Shown: positions 1-6,738 of the stretch, one piece after another
Position numbering within the stretch: position 1 is the first letter of the stretch
Layout of the letters: each line of letters opens with the position of its first letter
Assembly (NCBI GenBank): GCA_041605955.1
Contig: JBFIXI010000075.1
Span: 1-20,788, forward strand
Direction of reading: 5' to 3'
DNA length: 20,788 nt
Source: JAHEJX01 sp041605955
Lineage (GTDB): Bacteria > Actinomycetota > Acidimicrobiia > Spongiisociales > UBA5794
Made by a program: the position numbers and the translations under genes
The notes under the pieces: model-generated
Told to the model about the DNA's origin: nothing
Database searches by the model: none
The model's input: only the letters and a program-made list of their open reading frames with translations

Positions 1-1
1 G

Positions 2-973
2 ACGGAGAATCGTCATTATGCCCATGTGGATATGCCGGGTCATGCGGATTATGTGAAGAACATGATTACGGGGGCGGCGCAGGTGGATGGGGCGATTTTG
101 GTGGTGTCGGCGGCGGATGGTCCGATGCCGCAGACTCGGGAGCATGTGTTGTTGGCGCGTCAGGTGGGGGTGCCTTATATCGTGGTGTATTTGAACAAGG
201 TGGATATGGTTGATGATGAGGAGTTGCTTGACCTGGTGGAGTTGGAGGTCAGGGATTTGTTGACCGAGTATGAGTTTCCGGGCGATGAGGTGCCGGTGGT
301 GCGGGGGTCGGCGTTGCAGGCGTTGGAGGGTCAGGAGGGGGCGGAGGCTTCGGTTGTGGAGTTGATGGAGGCGGTGGATTCGTATATTCCGGAGCCGGTG
401 CGGGAGATGGATAAGCCGTTCATGATGGCCATTGAGGATGTGTTTTCGATTACGGGTCGGGGGACGGTGGTGACTGGTCGGATTGAGACTGGGGTGATCA
501 AGGTGGGGGAGCCGGTGGAGATTGTGGGGTTGCGTGATCTGCAGTCGACGACGGTGACGGGGGTGGAGATGTTCCGTAAGTTGCTCGATGAGGGTCGGGC
601 TGGGGACAATGTGGGGTTGTTGTTGCGGGGGATTGGTAAGGATGAGGTGGAGCGGGGTCAGGTGGTGGCTAAGCCTGGTTCGATTACGCCGCATACTGAT
701 TTTGAGGCGCAGGTGTATGTGTTGACTAAGGAGGAGGGGGGTCGGCATAACCCGTTTTTTGATGGGTATCGGCCGCAGTTTTATTTCCGGACGACGGATG
801 TGACGGGGGCGGTGCATTTGCCGGAGGGTGTGGAGATGGTGATGCCGGGCGATAACACGGAGATGACGGTGGAGTTGATCTCGCCGATTGCGATGGATGA
901 GGGTCTGCGGTTCGCCATTCGGGAGGGGGGCCGCACGGTTGGTGCCGGCCGGGTCACCAAGATCACCAAATAG
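2..973 (+). CDS. tuf: Elongation factor Tu, 3' part (5' end outside window)
   Basis: EF-Tu is the GTPase that carries aminoacyl-tRNA to the ribosome. The reading frame is open from base 2 and ends at TAG 971-973, giving 323 codons. By comparison with E. coli EF-Tu about 70 N-terminal residues, including the P-loop, are missing. Visible are the G3 motif region (HVDMPGHADYVKNM), the G4 motif NKVDM, domain 2 (GRGTVVTGRIE) and domain 3 ending GAGRVTKITK. The G3 region has Met where most EF-Tu proteins have Cys (DCPGH). Codon use is odd: up to about base 905 the gene prefers GGG, GTG, TTG and GAT, whereas the ribosomal and rpo genes downstream prefer C-ending codons; the last 20 or so codons look like the rest of the locus. 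A strong hairpin terminator follows, so it is probably the last gene of a transcript entering from the left. Identity is certain; the atypical codon use is a by-eye observation. Confidence 0.98.
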   Translation, partial: TENRHYAHVDMPGHADYVKNMITGAAQVDGAILVVSAADGPMPQTREHVLLARQVGVPYIVVYLNKVDMVDDEELLDLVELEVRDLLTEYEFPGDEVPVVRGSALQALEGQEGAEASVVELMEAVDSYIPEPVREMDKPFMMAIEDVFSITGRGTVVTGRIETGVIKVGEPVEIVGLRDLQSTTVTGVEMFRKLLDEGRAGDNVGLLLRGIGKDEVERGQVVAKPGSITPHTDFEAQVYVLTKEEGGRHNPFFDGYRPQFYFRTTDVTGAVHLPEGVEMVMPGDNTEMTVELISPIAMDEGLRFAIREGGRTVGAGRVTKITK

Positions 974-1029
974 CCGCCGGATCACGTTGGCGATCCGGCG
1001 AGTTCACTAGTACAAGCCACAACGAAGAG

Positions 1030-1056
1030 GGGCCGCCCCACCAGGGGCGGCCCTTC
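1030..1056 (+). terminator. Intrinsic terminator after tuf
   Basis: A perfect 10-bp stem, gggccgcccc (1030-1039) and ggggcggccc (1044-1053), encloses the loop ACCA and is followed by a short TTCC. A second perfect 9-bp hairpin lies just after the tuf stop, with arms cgccggatc (975-983) and gatccggcg (992-1000). The T tract is weak, as is common in high-GC bacteria. Confidence 0.75.
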
Positions 1057-1204
1057 CATGTTTGTCGGATCAGTTTGAGCCGGATTCCGTAGACGCGCTG
1101 GACTCTGCGATAGCTCGCGTCTTAGAGTGTTCGCAAGCGTTCAGTGTGCGTTGCGAGAACGCCGCTGCTGTTCAAGCAGTAGCTGACGCTAGGGGGCGGA
1201 CGAG

Positions 1205-2521
1205 GTGGACCGGCGGATCTTCCGGTGGGCTTTGCAGATGGCGCCGCAGGCTGGGCCCAGGACAGCAGCCGCAGCACGGATCGCTGTCGCGGCTGCTGCG
1301 ATCTTCATACTGCCCCTAGCGTGGTCACCTTCTCTCGGCACACTTCCGGCCGAGATGTGGCGCCCACCGCGCGGCACGGAGTGGCTCGGGGGCTGGGTTC
1401 ATGTCAGCCGGGGATTGGCTCGAATGTCGGCCGTTGCCTTGACCGTGGGTGCACTCGGCCTCCTCGTCGGATTCAAGCACAGATGGTTCGGTCTCCTCGC
1501 CGCCTCGTCTCTTCTGTACGTTGGCTGGATCCATCAACTGTCCGGCAAGACGGACCACTACCACCACGTTTTGTGGTTCCTAGTCATCGTCTCGATCTTC
1601 CCCACAGCAGATGCTTGGAGTGCTGAATCGCTCTCAGCACGGAGACGAGGATTACCTGCGCCGCTTCGCGCCAGACACACTTACGCTTTGCCAATTGCGA
1701 CCATGATTGTCGCCATCGGGCTGATCTACTTCTTTGCAGGTGTGAGCAAGTTGAGACTGGCGGGTCTCGAGTGGGTATTCAGCGACAACCTTCGCAACAT
1801 CATGTACCGCACGTGGTGGGAAAAGGGTATGGATCCAATACCGTTGGTTGACGGTGCCTTGGTGAGCCGTCTTGGGGCTGGACTGACCGTTCTCTTCGAA
1901 TTGACCTTCCTTCCGCTGGTTGCCTTCGTAAGGACACGGCGGTACGTGCGTTATGTCGGATTGATGTTCCATCTTGGGACCTGGCTCGTCCTGGGCATTT
2001 CTTTCTTGAGTTTGATGATCATGTACGTGGTCTTCTTCGACTGGCCGGAGCAGGTACAGCGGGTTCCGCACATCTCGGCGAGGCCGCGATCTGAATTGCA
2101 TTCCCGATTTGGCTGGGCAGTCGTGGTGGCGCTGCTGTTCGCCATTGCCGCGTTCGGGGCGATAGGAGTTGAGAGGTCCTGGCCGATTGCTGCCTATCCA
2201 ACGTTTGCGGCCGAACACATTGCGAGCACAGAGATCCTCGAGCTTGCCGTGAGTGGTGACGACGGGATCAACCTGAATCTACGGGATTCTCAGCTAGCCG
2301 CGGCCTACGGCCCCTCTCATGCTTCCAACATGATGTTCCACAGCCTCTTCGCAGCCCACAACGGCAATTCCGGGCCCCTGCTCGCTTTCGTCGAGCTCTT
2401 TGAAGCTTTGGAAGGGCCACCATTTGGTCGGATAAGGACGATCGATACTGTGGTCCTGGACGTAGCGGACGGCAACGCGACAGTGGTGACTAGCCGCCTC
2501 GTGTACCCCGTCGGGCGTTGA
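1205..2521 (+). CDS. HTTM-domain (vitamin K gamma-carboxylase-like) membrane protein
   Basis: A 438-residue polytopic membrane protein. Hydrophobic segments lie roughly at residues 23-40, 72-90, 95-111, 121-135, 162-180, 222-240, 250-277 and 302-322, followed by a soluble C-terminal stretch of about 110 residues. The segment around KTDHYHHVLWFLV (115-127), the YFFAGVSKL motif (175-183) and the FHLGTWLVLGISFLSL helix (255-270) fit the HTTM family, which is named for similarity to vitamin K-dependent gamma-glutamyl carboxylases. The bacterial members mostly have no known substrate, so no reaction is assigned. The GTG start has AGGGGG (1191-1196) at good spacing; ATG at 1238 is an alternative. 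It stands alone between the tuf terminator and convergent treS. Between 1062 and 1204 there is only an imperfect inverted repeat (1129-1160). The family call is from recalled motifs. Confidence 0.75.
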   Translation: MDRRIFRWALQMAPQAGPRTAAAARIAVAAAAIFILPLAWSPSLGTLPAEMWRPPRGTEWLGGWVHVSRGLARMSAVALTVGALGLLVGFKHRWFGLLAASSLLYVGWIHQLSGKTDHYHHVLWFLVIVSIFPTADAWSAESLSARRRGLPAPLRARHTYALPIATMIVAIGLIYFFAGVSKLRLAGLEWVFSDNLRNIMYRTWWEKGMDPIPLVDGALVSRLGAGLTVLFELTFLPLVAFVRTRRYVRYVGLMFHLGTWLVLGISFLSLMIMYVVFFDWPEQVQRVPHISARPRSELHSRFGWAVVVALLFAIAAFGAIGVERSWPIAAYPTFAAEHIASTEILELAVSGDDGINLNLRDSQLAAAYGPSHASNMMFHSLFAAHNGNSGPLLAFVELFEALEGPPFGRIRTIDTVVLDVADGNATVVTSRLVYPVGR

Positions 2522-2524
2522 CCC

Positions 2525-2542
2525 AGCGGTGGCGACGCCGCT
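2525..2542. terminator. Possible short bidirectional hairpin between convergent genes
   Basis: The 20 bp between the HTTM-gene stop and the treS stop contain agcgg (2525-2529) and ccgct (2538-2542), extendable by one G-T and one G-C pair to a 7-bp stem with a GCGA loop. It could serve both strands. There is no T run on either side, so this is tentative. Confidence 0.3.
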
Positions 2543-4131
2543 CACTGCATCCAGTCGAATTCGTATGGGCCGAGCGCCACTTCGCCATCGTCGATTATGC
2601 GGTCGCCGATCAGACTGGTGAAGTCGGCCGTGATCTCTAACGTCGTCGATAGGGGTTCGTCCGACATGTTGGCCACCACCAAGATCTCGTCATCGCCCTG
2701 GTCGCGCATGAAAGCGAAGAGTGCGCGGTGCTCGGCGCTGATCGGGCGGAAATCGCCGGTAGCGAAGATCGGATGTGACTTGCGCAACGCCAGCATCGCC
2801 CGCACCCAATTGAGCAGCGAGTCGCTGTCGTCGCGTTGGTGGGCGACGTTGATTTCTGCAGGCGAGAAGCCGGGAGCGGACACCACCGGCAGATAGAACT
2901 CGTCCGGCTGCGCCGACGAGAAGCCGACACCGGACGACGCATCCCACTGCATCGGGGTGCGCACCCCGTCCCGATCCGGCAGCTGGTACATGTCGCCCAT
3001 ACCGATCTCGTCGCCGTAGTACAGGATCGGGCTGCCGGGCAGGGACAACAACAAGCCGTGCAACAGCTCGATACGCCGTCGATCATTGTCGACCAGGGGT
3101 GCCAATCGGCGCCGGATGCCGAGGTTCTTGCGCATCGCCGGGTCAGGGGCGTACTGCTCGTACATGTAGGCCCGCTCCTCCGGCGTGACCATCTCGAGGG
3201 TGAGCTCGTCATGGTTGCGCAGGAAGATGCCCCACTGCGCATTAGTGGGGATCGCCGGAGTGCGCTCCAGGATGTCGATCACGGATGAGGCGCTGTGGCG
3301 CTTGAGCGACATGAACAGGCGCGGCATGACGGGGAAGTGGAACGCCATGTGGCATTCGTCGCCGTCACCGAAGTACTCGACGACGTCGGCCGGCCATTGG
3401 TTGGCTTCGGCGAGCAGGATCGCCCCGGGAAACTCTCGGTCCACCATCGCCCGGAGCTCCTTGAGGTAGGCATGGGTCTCCGGCAGGTTCTCGCCGTTGG
3501 TCCCGTCCCGCTCGAAAAGGTAGGGCACAGCGTCGAGACGGAGCCCATCGAAACCGACGTCGAGCCAGAAACGAATGGCATCTTCGATCTCGCGCCGCAC
3601 GTCGGGGTTGTGGTAGTTGAGGTCGGGTTGATGGTCGAAGAAGCGATGCCAGAAATAGGCACTCGCGGACTCGTCCCAAGACCAGTTGGAGTCGTGGGTG
3701 TCGATGAATATGACTCGAGCCTCGCTCCACTTCCCGGGATCGTCCGACCACACGTACCAGTCGCGCATCGGCGACCCCGGCCGGCGCGCCTGCTGGAACC
3801 ACTCGTGCTGGTCCGAAGTGTGGTTGACGATGAAGTCGGCAATCACCCGCATGCCGCGTCGATGGACCTCGGCGACGAAGGCGCGCACGTCCTCGACCGT
3901 CCCGTACGCCGGCAGCACCTCGCGGAAGTCGGCGACGTCGTAGCCGCCGTCGCGCAGCGGCGACTGGTAGAACGGAAGGATCCACAGGCAATCGATTCCG
4001 AGCCATTGCAGGTAGTCGAGCTGGGCTGTCAGCCCAACGAAGTCGCCGGTCCCGTCCCCATTCGCATCACCGAACGCGTACACCGGGACTTCGTAGAAGA
4101 CGGCGGTCTTGAACCAGGGCGCCTCGGTCAT
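2542..4131 (-). CDS. treS: Trehalose synthase (maltose alpha-D-glucosyltransferase), GH13
   Basis: A 529-residue glycoside hydrolase family 13 enzyme that interconverts maltose and trehalose in the cytoplasm (EC 5.4.99.16). It is close to TreS over its whole length: an N-terminal AVFYEV...GDANGDGTGD segment, IVNHTSDQHEWF (101-112), WSDDPGKW, and GFDGLRLDAVPYLFER (193-208) with the expected nucleophile Asp200. The general acid Glu242 lies in LLAEANQW, and RNHDEL (305-310) supplies the transition-state His and Asp. The strings PADVVEYFGD and DRDGVRTPMQW are typical of TreS rather than of alpha-amylase. The ATG start has GAGAGG at good spacing on the minus strand. No maltokinase domain is fused and no glgE, pep2 or glgB gene is beside it, so its partner enzymes must be elsewhere. 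It is convergent with the HTTM gene and divergent from rpmG. Acting as a maltose hydrolase is a minor alternative. Confidence 0.95.
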   Translation of the reverse strand: MTEAPWFKTAVFYEVPVYAFGDANGDGTGDFVGLTAQLDYLQWLGIDCLWILPFYQSPLRDGGYDVADFREVLPAYGTVEDVRAFVAEVHRRGMRVIADFIVNHTSDQHEWFQQARRPGSPMRDWYVWSDDPGKWSEARVIFIDTHDSNWSWDESASAYFWHRFFDHQPDLNYHNPDVRREIEDAIRFWLDVGFDGLRLDAVPYLFERDGTNGENLPETHAYLKELRAMVDREFPGAILLAEANQWPADVVEYFGDGDECHMAFHFPVMPRLFMSLKRHSASSVIDILERTPAIPTNAQWGIFLRNHDELTLEMVTPEERAYMYEQYAPDPAMRKNLGIRRRLAPLVDNDRRRIELLHGLLLSLPGSPILYYGDEIGMGDMYQLPDRDGVRTPMQWDASSGVGFSSAQPDEFYLPVVSAPGFSPAEINVAHQRDDSDSLLNWVRAMLALRKSHPIFATGDFRPISAEHRALFAFMRDQGDDEILVVANMSDEPLSTTLEITADFTSLIGDRIIDDGEVALGPYEFDWMQ

Positions 4132-4200
4132 AGTGGCCTCTCTGCCGGTTCGGTGGACGCGCCGGGCACGCTAGTCAGCCGGGTGGCCCCGCGGGTTGGC

Positions 4201-4206
4201 TATCAT
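4201..4206 (+). promoter_or_regulatory. Candidate -10 element for the rpmG operon
   Basis: TATCAT (one mismatch to TATAAT) lies 29 bp before the rpmG start in the 104-bp divergent gap with treS. No good -35 hexamer stands at 16-18 bp, so this is a weak prediction based on the -10 and its position. Confidence 0.35.
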
Positions 4207-4235
4207 GGCGGCTCCTACCACTCACAGGACTTCTC

Positions 4236-4397
4236 ATGGCTTCCGACAAGCGACCTCCGATCACGCTCGCCTGCGAGACGTGCAAGCGCCGCAACTACGT
4301 CACAACCAAGAACAAGACGAACACTCGCGAGCGGCTCGAGCTCAAGAAGTACTGCCGCTGGTGTCGGACGCATCGGTCGCACAAAGAGACCCGATAG
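4236..4397 (+). CDS. rpmG: 50S ribosomal protein L33
   Basis: A 53-residue small basic protein starting MASDKRPPITLACETCKRRN and ending HRSHKETR. It is the large-subunit protein bL33. Two CxxC pairs, Cys13/Cys16 and Cys40/Cys43, form the zinc ribbon of the cysteine-containing (C+) form. The ATG start is preceded by AGGA (4226-4229) with six bases of spacing. The position directly upstream of a MaoC-type dehydratase and then tRNA-Trp, secE and nusG is the usual actinobacterial arrangement, which supports both the identity and the lineage. Confidence 0.95.
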   Translation: MASDKRPPITLACETCKRRNYVTTKNKTNTRERLELKKYCRWCRTHRSHKETR

Positions 4398-4440
4398 CAA
4401 TTCGACCGGCGCGCCATCGCGCCATCTACCCTGCGTAGCC

Positions 4441-5304
4441 ATGTCACTCGATGCGCTGCAGGGTGTCCGATTCGATCCGGTTCGGGCGCGAGTTGCGCGG
4501 GAGAAGGTGGCGGAATACGTGGCAGCTACCGGCGACGATCCGAAGCGCTGGGCTGACACGGCTCCTCCGTCCTTCGCCGGGGCGTTGCTGTTCACCGCCG
4601 CGCCGCAGCTCCTGGAGCGAGAGGATGTGCGTGCTTCCACCAGAGTCCTGGTGCATGTCGATCAGCGATTCGTCTGGCGCGGGCCGCTACCGGTGGGTGC
4701 CGAGCTAACCCTCGGCGGAGAGGTCGTGAAGGTGCGGAGTCGGGGTGCCTCGACGTTCGTGACCTACGAGCTTGCCGTGGATGGCCCCGACGGTCGGCTG
4801 ATCGACTCGACCTCTACCTTCCTGCTGGGCGAGGAGCCCGCCACCGAGCCAGCCGTTGATCCTGGGGAGCCTCCGGCCGCGCAGCGCGGGGAGAACGAAT
4901 TGCCCTCCCCGATCAGGCTCGGTGGCTCTGGAAGCCGGCTTGCCCCCCTGGCCAAGTCGGCAAGCCGGGTCGACCTGGTCCGCTATGCCGGCGCCAGCGG
5001 CGACTTCAATCCGATTCACTACGACCACGAGGCGGCTCGCGCCGCCGGCCTCGAAGGTATCGTCGTACATGGCCTGTTGATGGGAGCCTGGATGACGCAG
5101 CTGGCAGCGGCCACTACGAACCGGCCGGACCCGCTCGCCGAGCTACGGCTGCGCTTTCGTACCGCCCTGCGGCCCGCGGTGGCGACCCAGGTTGCGGGAG
5201 TCGTGGCGGCCGCGGCCGACGCGGGCAAGGCGCGCGTCGATCTGACGGTGATCGCTGCCGGAGTCGAGCTGGTCACCGGCCACGCAGTTGTCAGGACGGA
5301 CTGA
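4441..5304 (+). CDS. Double-hotdog MaoC-family dehydratase (fused HadA-HadB-like)
   Basis: A 287-residue protein with two hotdog domains. Residues 10-130 resemble the N-terminal, non-catalytic MaoC/FAS1-like dehydratase domain (HadA-like). Residues 165-285 resemble the catalytic MaoC domain (HadB-like), with the hydratase-2 motif YAGASGDFNPIHYD, in which Asp188 and His193 are the expected catalytic pair, and VVHGLLMG. A Pro/Glu-rich linker joins them at about 131-160. Family members hydrate or dehydrate 2-enoyl/3-hydroxyacyl thioesters; mycobacterial HadAB does this in fatty-acid synthase II, where the two subunits are separate genes at the same position after rpmG. ATG 4441 is chosen because the domain begins there; the frame is open much further upstream but only as antisense of treS. 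No Shine-Dalgarno is visible, and TACCCT (4427-4432) ends eight bases before the ATG, so a leaderless mRNA is possible. The exact acyl substrate is unknown. Confidence 0.85.
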   Translation: MSLDALQGVRFDPVRARVAREKVAEYVAATGDDPKRWADTAPPSFAGALLFTAAPQLLEREDVRASTRVLVHVDQRFVWRGPLPVGAELTLGGEVVKVRSRGASTFVTYELAVDGPDGRLIDSTSTFLLGEEPATEPAVDPGEPPAAQRGENELPSPIRLGGSGSRLAPLAKSASRVDLVRYAGASGDFNPIHYDHEAARAAGLEGIVVHGLLMGAWMTQLAAATTNRPDPLAELRLRFRTALRPAVATQVAGVVAAAADAGKARVDLTVIAAGVELVTGHAVVRTD

Positions 5305-5307
5305 CCC

Positions 5308-5880
5308 GTGACGGTGGAAGAAGCCCGGCCGAACGAGGACGCCCTGCTGGAACGGGCGCGCGCCGGAGACCGGTCCGCTTTTACGGAGCTCGTTCGCATT
5401 CACCAGCACGACGTATACACACTGGCATCCAGGCTGGTGCGAGATCCCGAGCTAGCCGAGGACGTTTCGCAGGAAGCGCTCATTCGTGCCTGGCGGGCGC
5501 TGCCTAGGTTTCGCGGCGACTGCAAGTTCTCGACCTGGCTGCACCGGATAGTGGTGAACGCGGCATGGTCGATGCGGCGGTCTCAATTACGTCATCGGGC
5601 GGCATCTCTTGGCGAAGTCCACGCTGAGCCGGAAGCGATCGGCGACTCCCCCCACGACCTGGCCACCGTATCCGCGATGCGGCCGCGACTGCTCGATGCG
5701 CTCGGCGAGCTGTCGGCGCCGGTGCGTGCGGTCGTCGTGTTGCGCGACATCTACGACTGGCCGCACCGCGAGATCGCCCGCCACCTCAATATCACCGCGA
5801 CCGCAGCCAAGGTGCGGGCCCACCGTGGCCGAAAGAAGCTCCACGAGATGCTTTGGGATGAACTGGGTGGTGCCGATTGA
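5308..5880 (+). CDS. ECF-type RNA polymerase sigma factor
   Basis: A 190-residue sigma-70-family protein with only regions 2 and 4, as in extracytoplasmic-function sigma factors. Region 2 spans about residues 25-92 (AEDVSQEALIRAWRALPRFRG and STWLHRIVVNAA). The linker covers about 93-125. Region 4 spans about 128-180 and has a helix-turn-helix (WPHREIARHLNITATAAKVR). It would direct RNA polymerase to a small regulon under control of the adjacent anti-sigma factor. The GTG start lies three bases after the MaoC stop, which implies one transcript and translational coupling. The following gene encodes a membrane zinc-type anti-sigma factor. The promoter it recognises cannot be read from the window; I saw no obvious GGAAC-type site upstream of the local genes. 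The ECF group is not assigned. Confidence 0.92.
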   Translation: MTVEEARPNEDALLERARAGDRSAFTELVRIHQHDVYTLASRLVRDPELAEDVSQEALIRAWRALPRFRGDCKFSTWLHRIVVNAAWSMRRSQLRHRAASLGEVHAEPEAIGDSPHDLATVSAMRPRLLDALGELSAPVRAVVVLRDIYDWPHREIARHLNITATAAKVRAHRGRKKLHEMLWDELGGAD

Positions 5881-5888
5881 AGGTGAGT

Positions 5889-6254
5889 ATGTCAGGTATG
5901 AATCGTGCAACCGGGTTCAAGTGCGCCGCCGTCCGCAACTACCGTCACCAGCCGGCGGATGCCGGGCTGCTGTCGTCTTCGTTGGCCAGGCACGCAGCTT
6001 CATGCTTGCGGTGCCAAGCTCACATCGCCCGCCATCGGCGTCTGCAGCGTGAGCTCAGTGGCCTCGCCGCTCTCACGGAGCGAGCGCCGGCGTCGCTGCT
6101 TCCCCGAGTCGAGCACTCGCTGTCCGTCGATGCTCCAGTCGCACCCGGGCAGTCACGAACCAGGCGTGCGCTGGCTGCAGTAGCAGGGGCCAGTGCGGCT
6201 GCGGCGAGTGTCGTGGCCGTGGCGTTGTGGCGCCGCACCCGGCTGGCGGCCTGA
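5889..6254 (+). CDS. Membrane-anchored zinc anti-sigma factor (ZAS/zf-HC2 type)
   Basis: A short protein, 121 residues from the ATG at 5889. It has a cytoplasmic N-terminal half carrying Cys12, an H-x3-C-x2-C motif (His35, Cys39, Cys42) typical of zinc-binding anti-sigma domains, and one C-terminal membrane segment (RALAAVAGASAAAASVVAVAL) followed by a basic end. It is expected to hold the neighbouring ECF sigma factor inactive at the membrane. GAAGG (5879-5883) spaces well to ATG 5889; a TTG at 5877 overlapping the sigma stop and an ATG at 5898 are alternatives. Almost nothing lies outside the membrane, so signal sensing would have to occur in the cytoplasm or membrane, perhaps at the zinc site (inference). 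Overall similarity to known families is low; the call rests on the motif, the topology and the gene order. Confidence 0.75.
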   Translation: MSGMNRATGFKCAAVRNYRHQPADAGLLSSSLARHAASCLRCQAHIARHRRLQRELSGLAALTERAPASLLPRVEHSLSVDAPVAPGQSRTRRALAAVAGASAAAASVVAVALWRRTRLAA

Positions 6255-6277
6255 CGGTTCGTTAGGCCACGGAGAGA

Positions 6278-6307
6278 TTTAGAATTTCTGCAACCGGCTC
6301 ATATACT
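6278..6307 (+). promoter_or_regulatory. Promoter of tRNA-Trp-secE-nusG
   Basis: TTTAGA (6278-6283, four of six matches to TTGACA) is followed after 18 bp by TATACT (6302-6307, five of six matches to TATAAT). Transcription would begin near 6314, about 20 bases before the tRNA. A promoter is expected here because the tRNA needs strong transcription. Confidence 0.55.
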
Positions 6308-6333
6308 CCTTGCCGGGTTCGAACGCCGCCCGG

Positions 6334-6407
6334 AGGGGTGTAGCTCGAATTGGCAGAGCGCCGGTCTCCAAAACCGGAGGTTGTGGGTTCGAGTCCCACC
6401 GCCCCTG
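6334..6407 (+). tRNA. trnW: tRNA-Trp (anticodon CCA)
   Basis: The full cloverleaf can be drawn: acceptor AGGGGTG (6334-6340) with CGCCCCT (6400-6406, one G-U pair), D stem GCTC/GAGC, anticodon stem CCGGT/ACCGG with loop CTCCAAA (anticodon CCA, 6368-6370), and T stem GTGGG/CCCAC with loop TTCGAGT. The discriminator base is G at 6407. The 3' CCA is not encoded. tRNA-Trp just before secE-nusG is the classical arrangement in actinobacteria and several other phyla. Confidence 0.97.
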
Positions 6408-6459
6408 CTCGACACTGCAGGGATGAGTCCACGGCAGACGTCCTCATGAGAGGTGCCTT

Positions 6460-6738
6460 GTGAACCGAGAGATGCGCCGCCTTCAACAGAAGGAAGAGGA
6501 GCGCGCCAAGAAGCGCCGCGCCGCGGTGCCGCAGCGACAGAAACGAGAGCGCACGCCGGTGCGCCAATTCATACGCGAGGTCCGACAGGAGCTGAAGAAG
6601 GTCGCCTGGCCGAGTCGGGAGGAGACGACCACCTTCTCAGTTGTCGTGCTCATCGTGACGACTGTGCTGACCGGCCTGACCTTCGGGCTGGACATCGGGT
6701 TCAAGGAGGCCGTGCTCTCCTTCCTCGGAGCGGGATGA
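6460..6738 (+). CDS. secE: Preprotein translocase subunit SecE
   Basis: A 92-residue small subunit of the SecYEG channel. It has a highly basic, partly coiled N-terminus (residues 1-35), the conserved amphipathic segment FIREVRQELKKVAWPSREE (37-55) with the VAWPS signature, and a single membrane helix at about 58-78. This is the short one-helix form found in most bacteria. The GTG start has GAGAGG (6448-6453) at six bases. The TGA stop overlaps the nusG start region, so SecE and NusG are co-translated, as in most bacteria. Confidence 0.95.
   Translation: MNREMRRLQQKEEERAKKRRAAVPQRQKRERTPVRQFIREVRQELKKVAWPSREETTTFSVVVLIVTTVLTGLTFGLDIGFKEAVLSFLGAG

Noticed and set aside
3295..5304. A 669-codon open frame on the + strand that extends maoC upstream
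   Set aside because: The part before 4441 is antisense to treS and overlaps rpmG; the MaoC domain starts at 4441.
6453..6734. An upstream extension of nusG
   Set aside because: It is a shadow of secE in another frame; NusG has its own start overlapping the secE stop.
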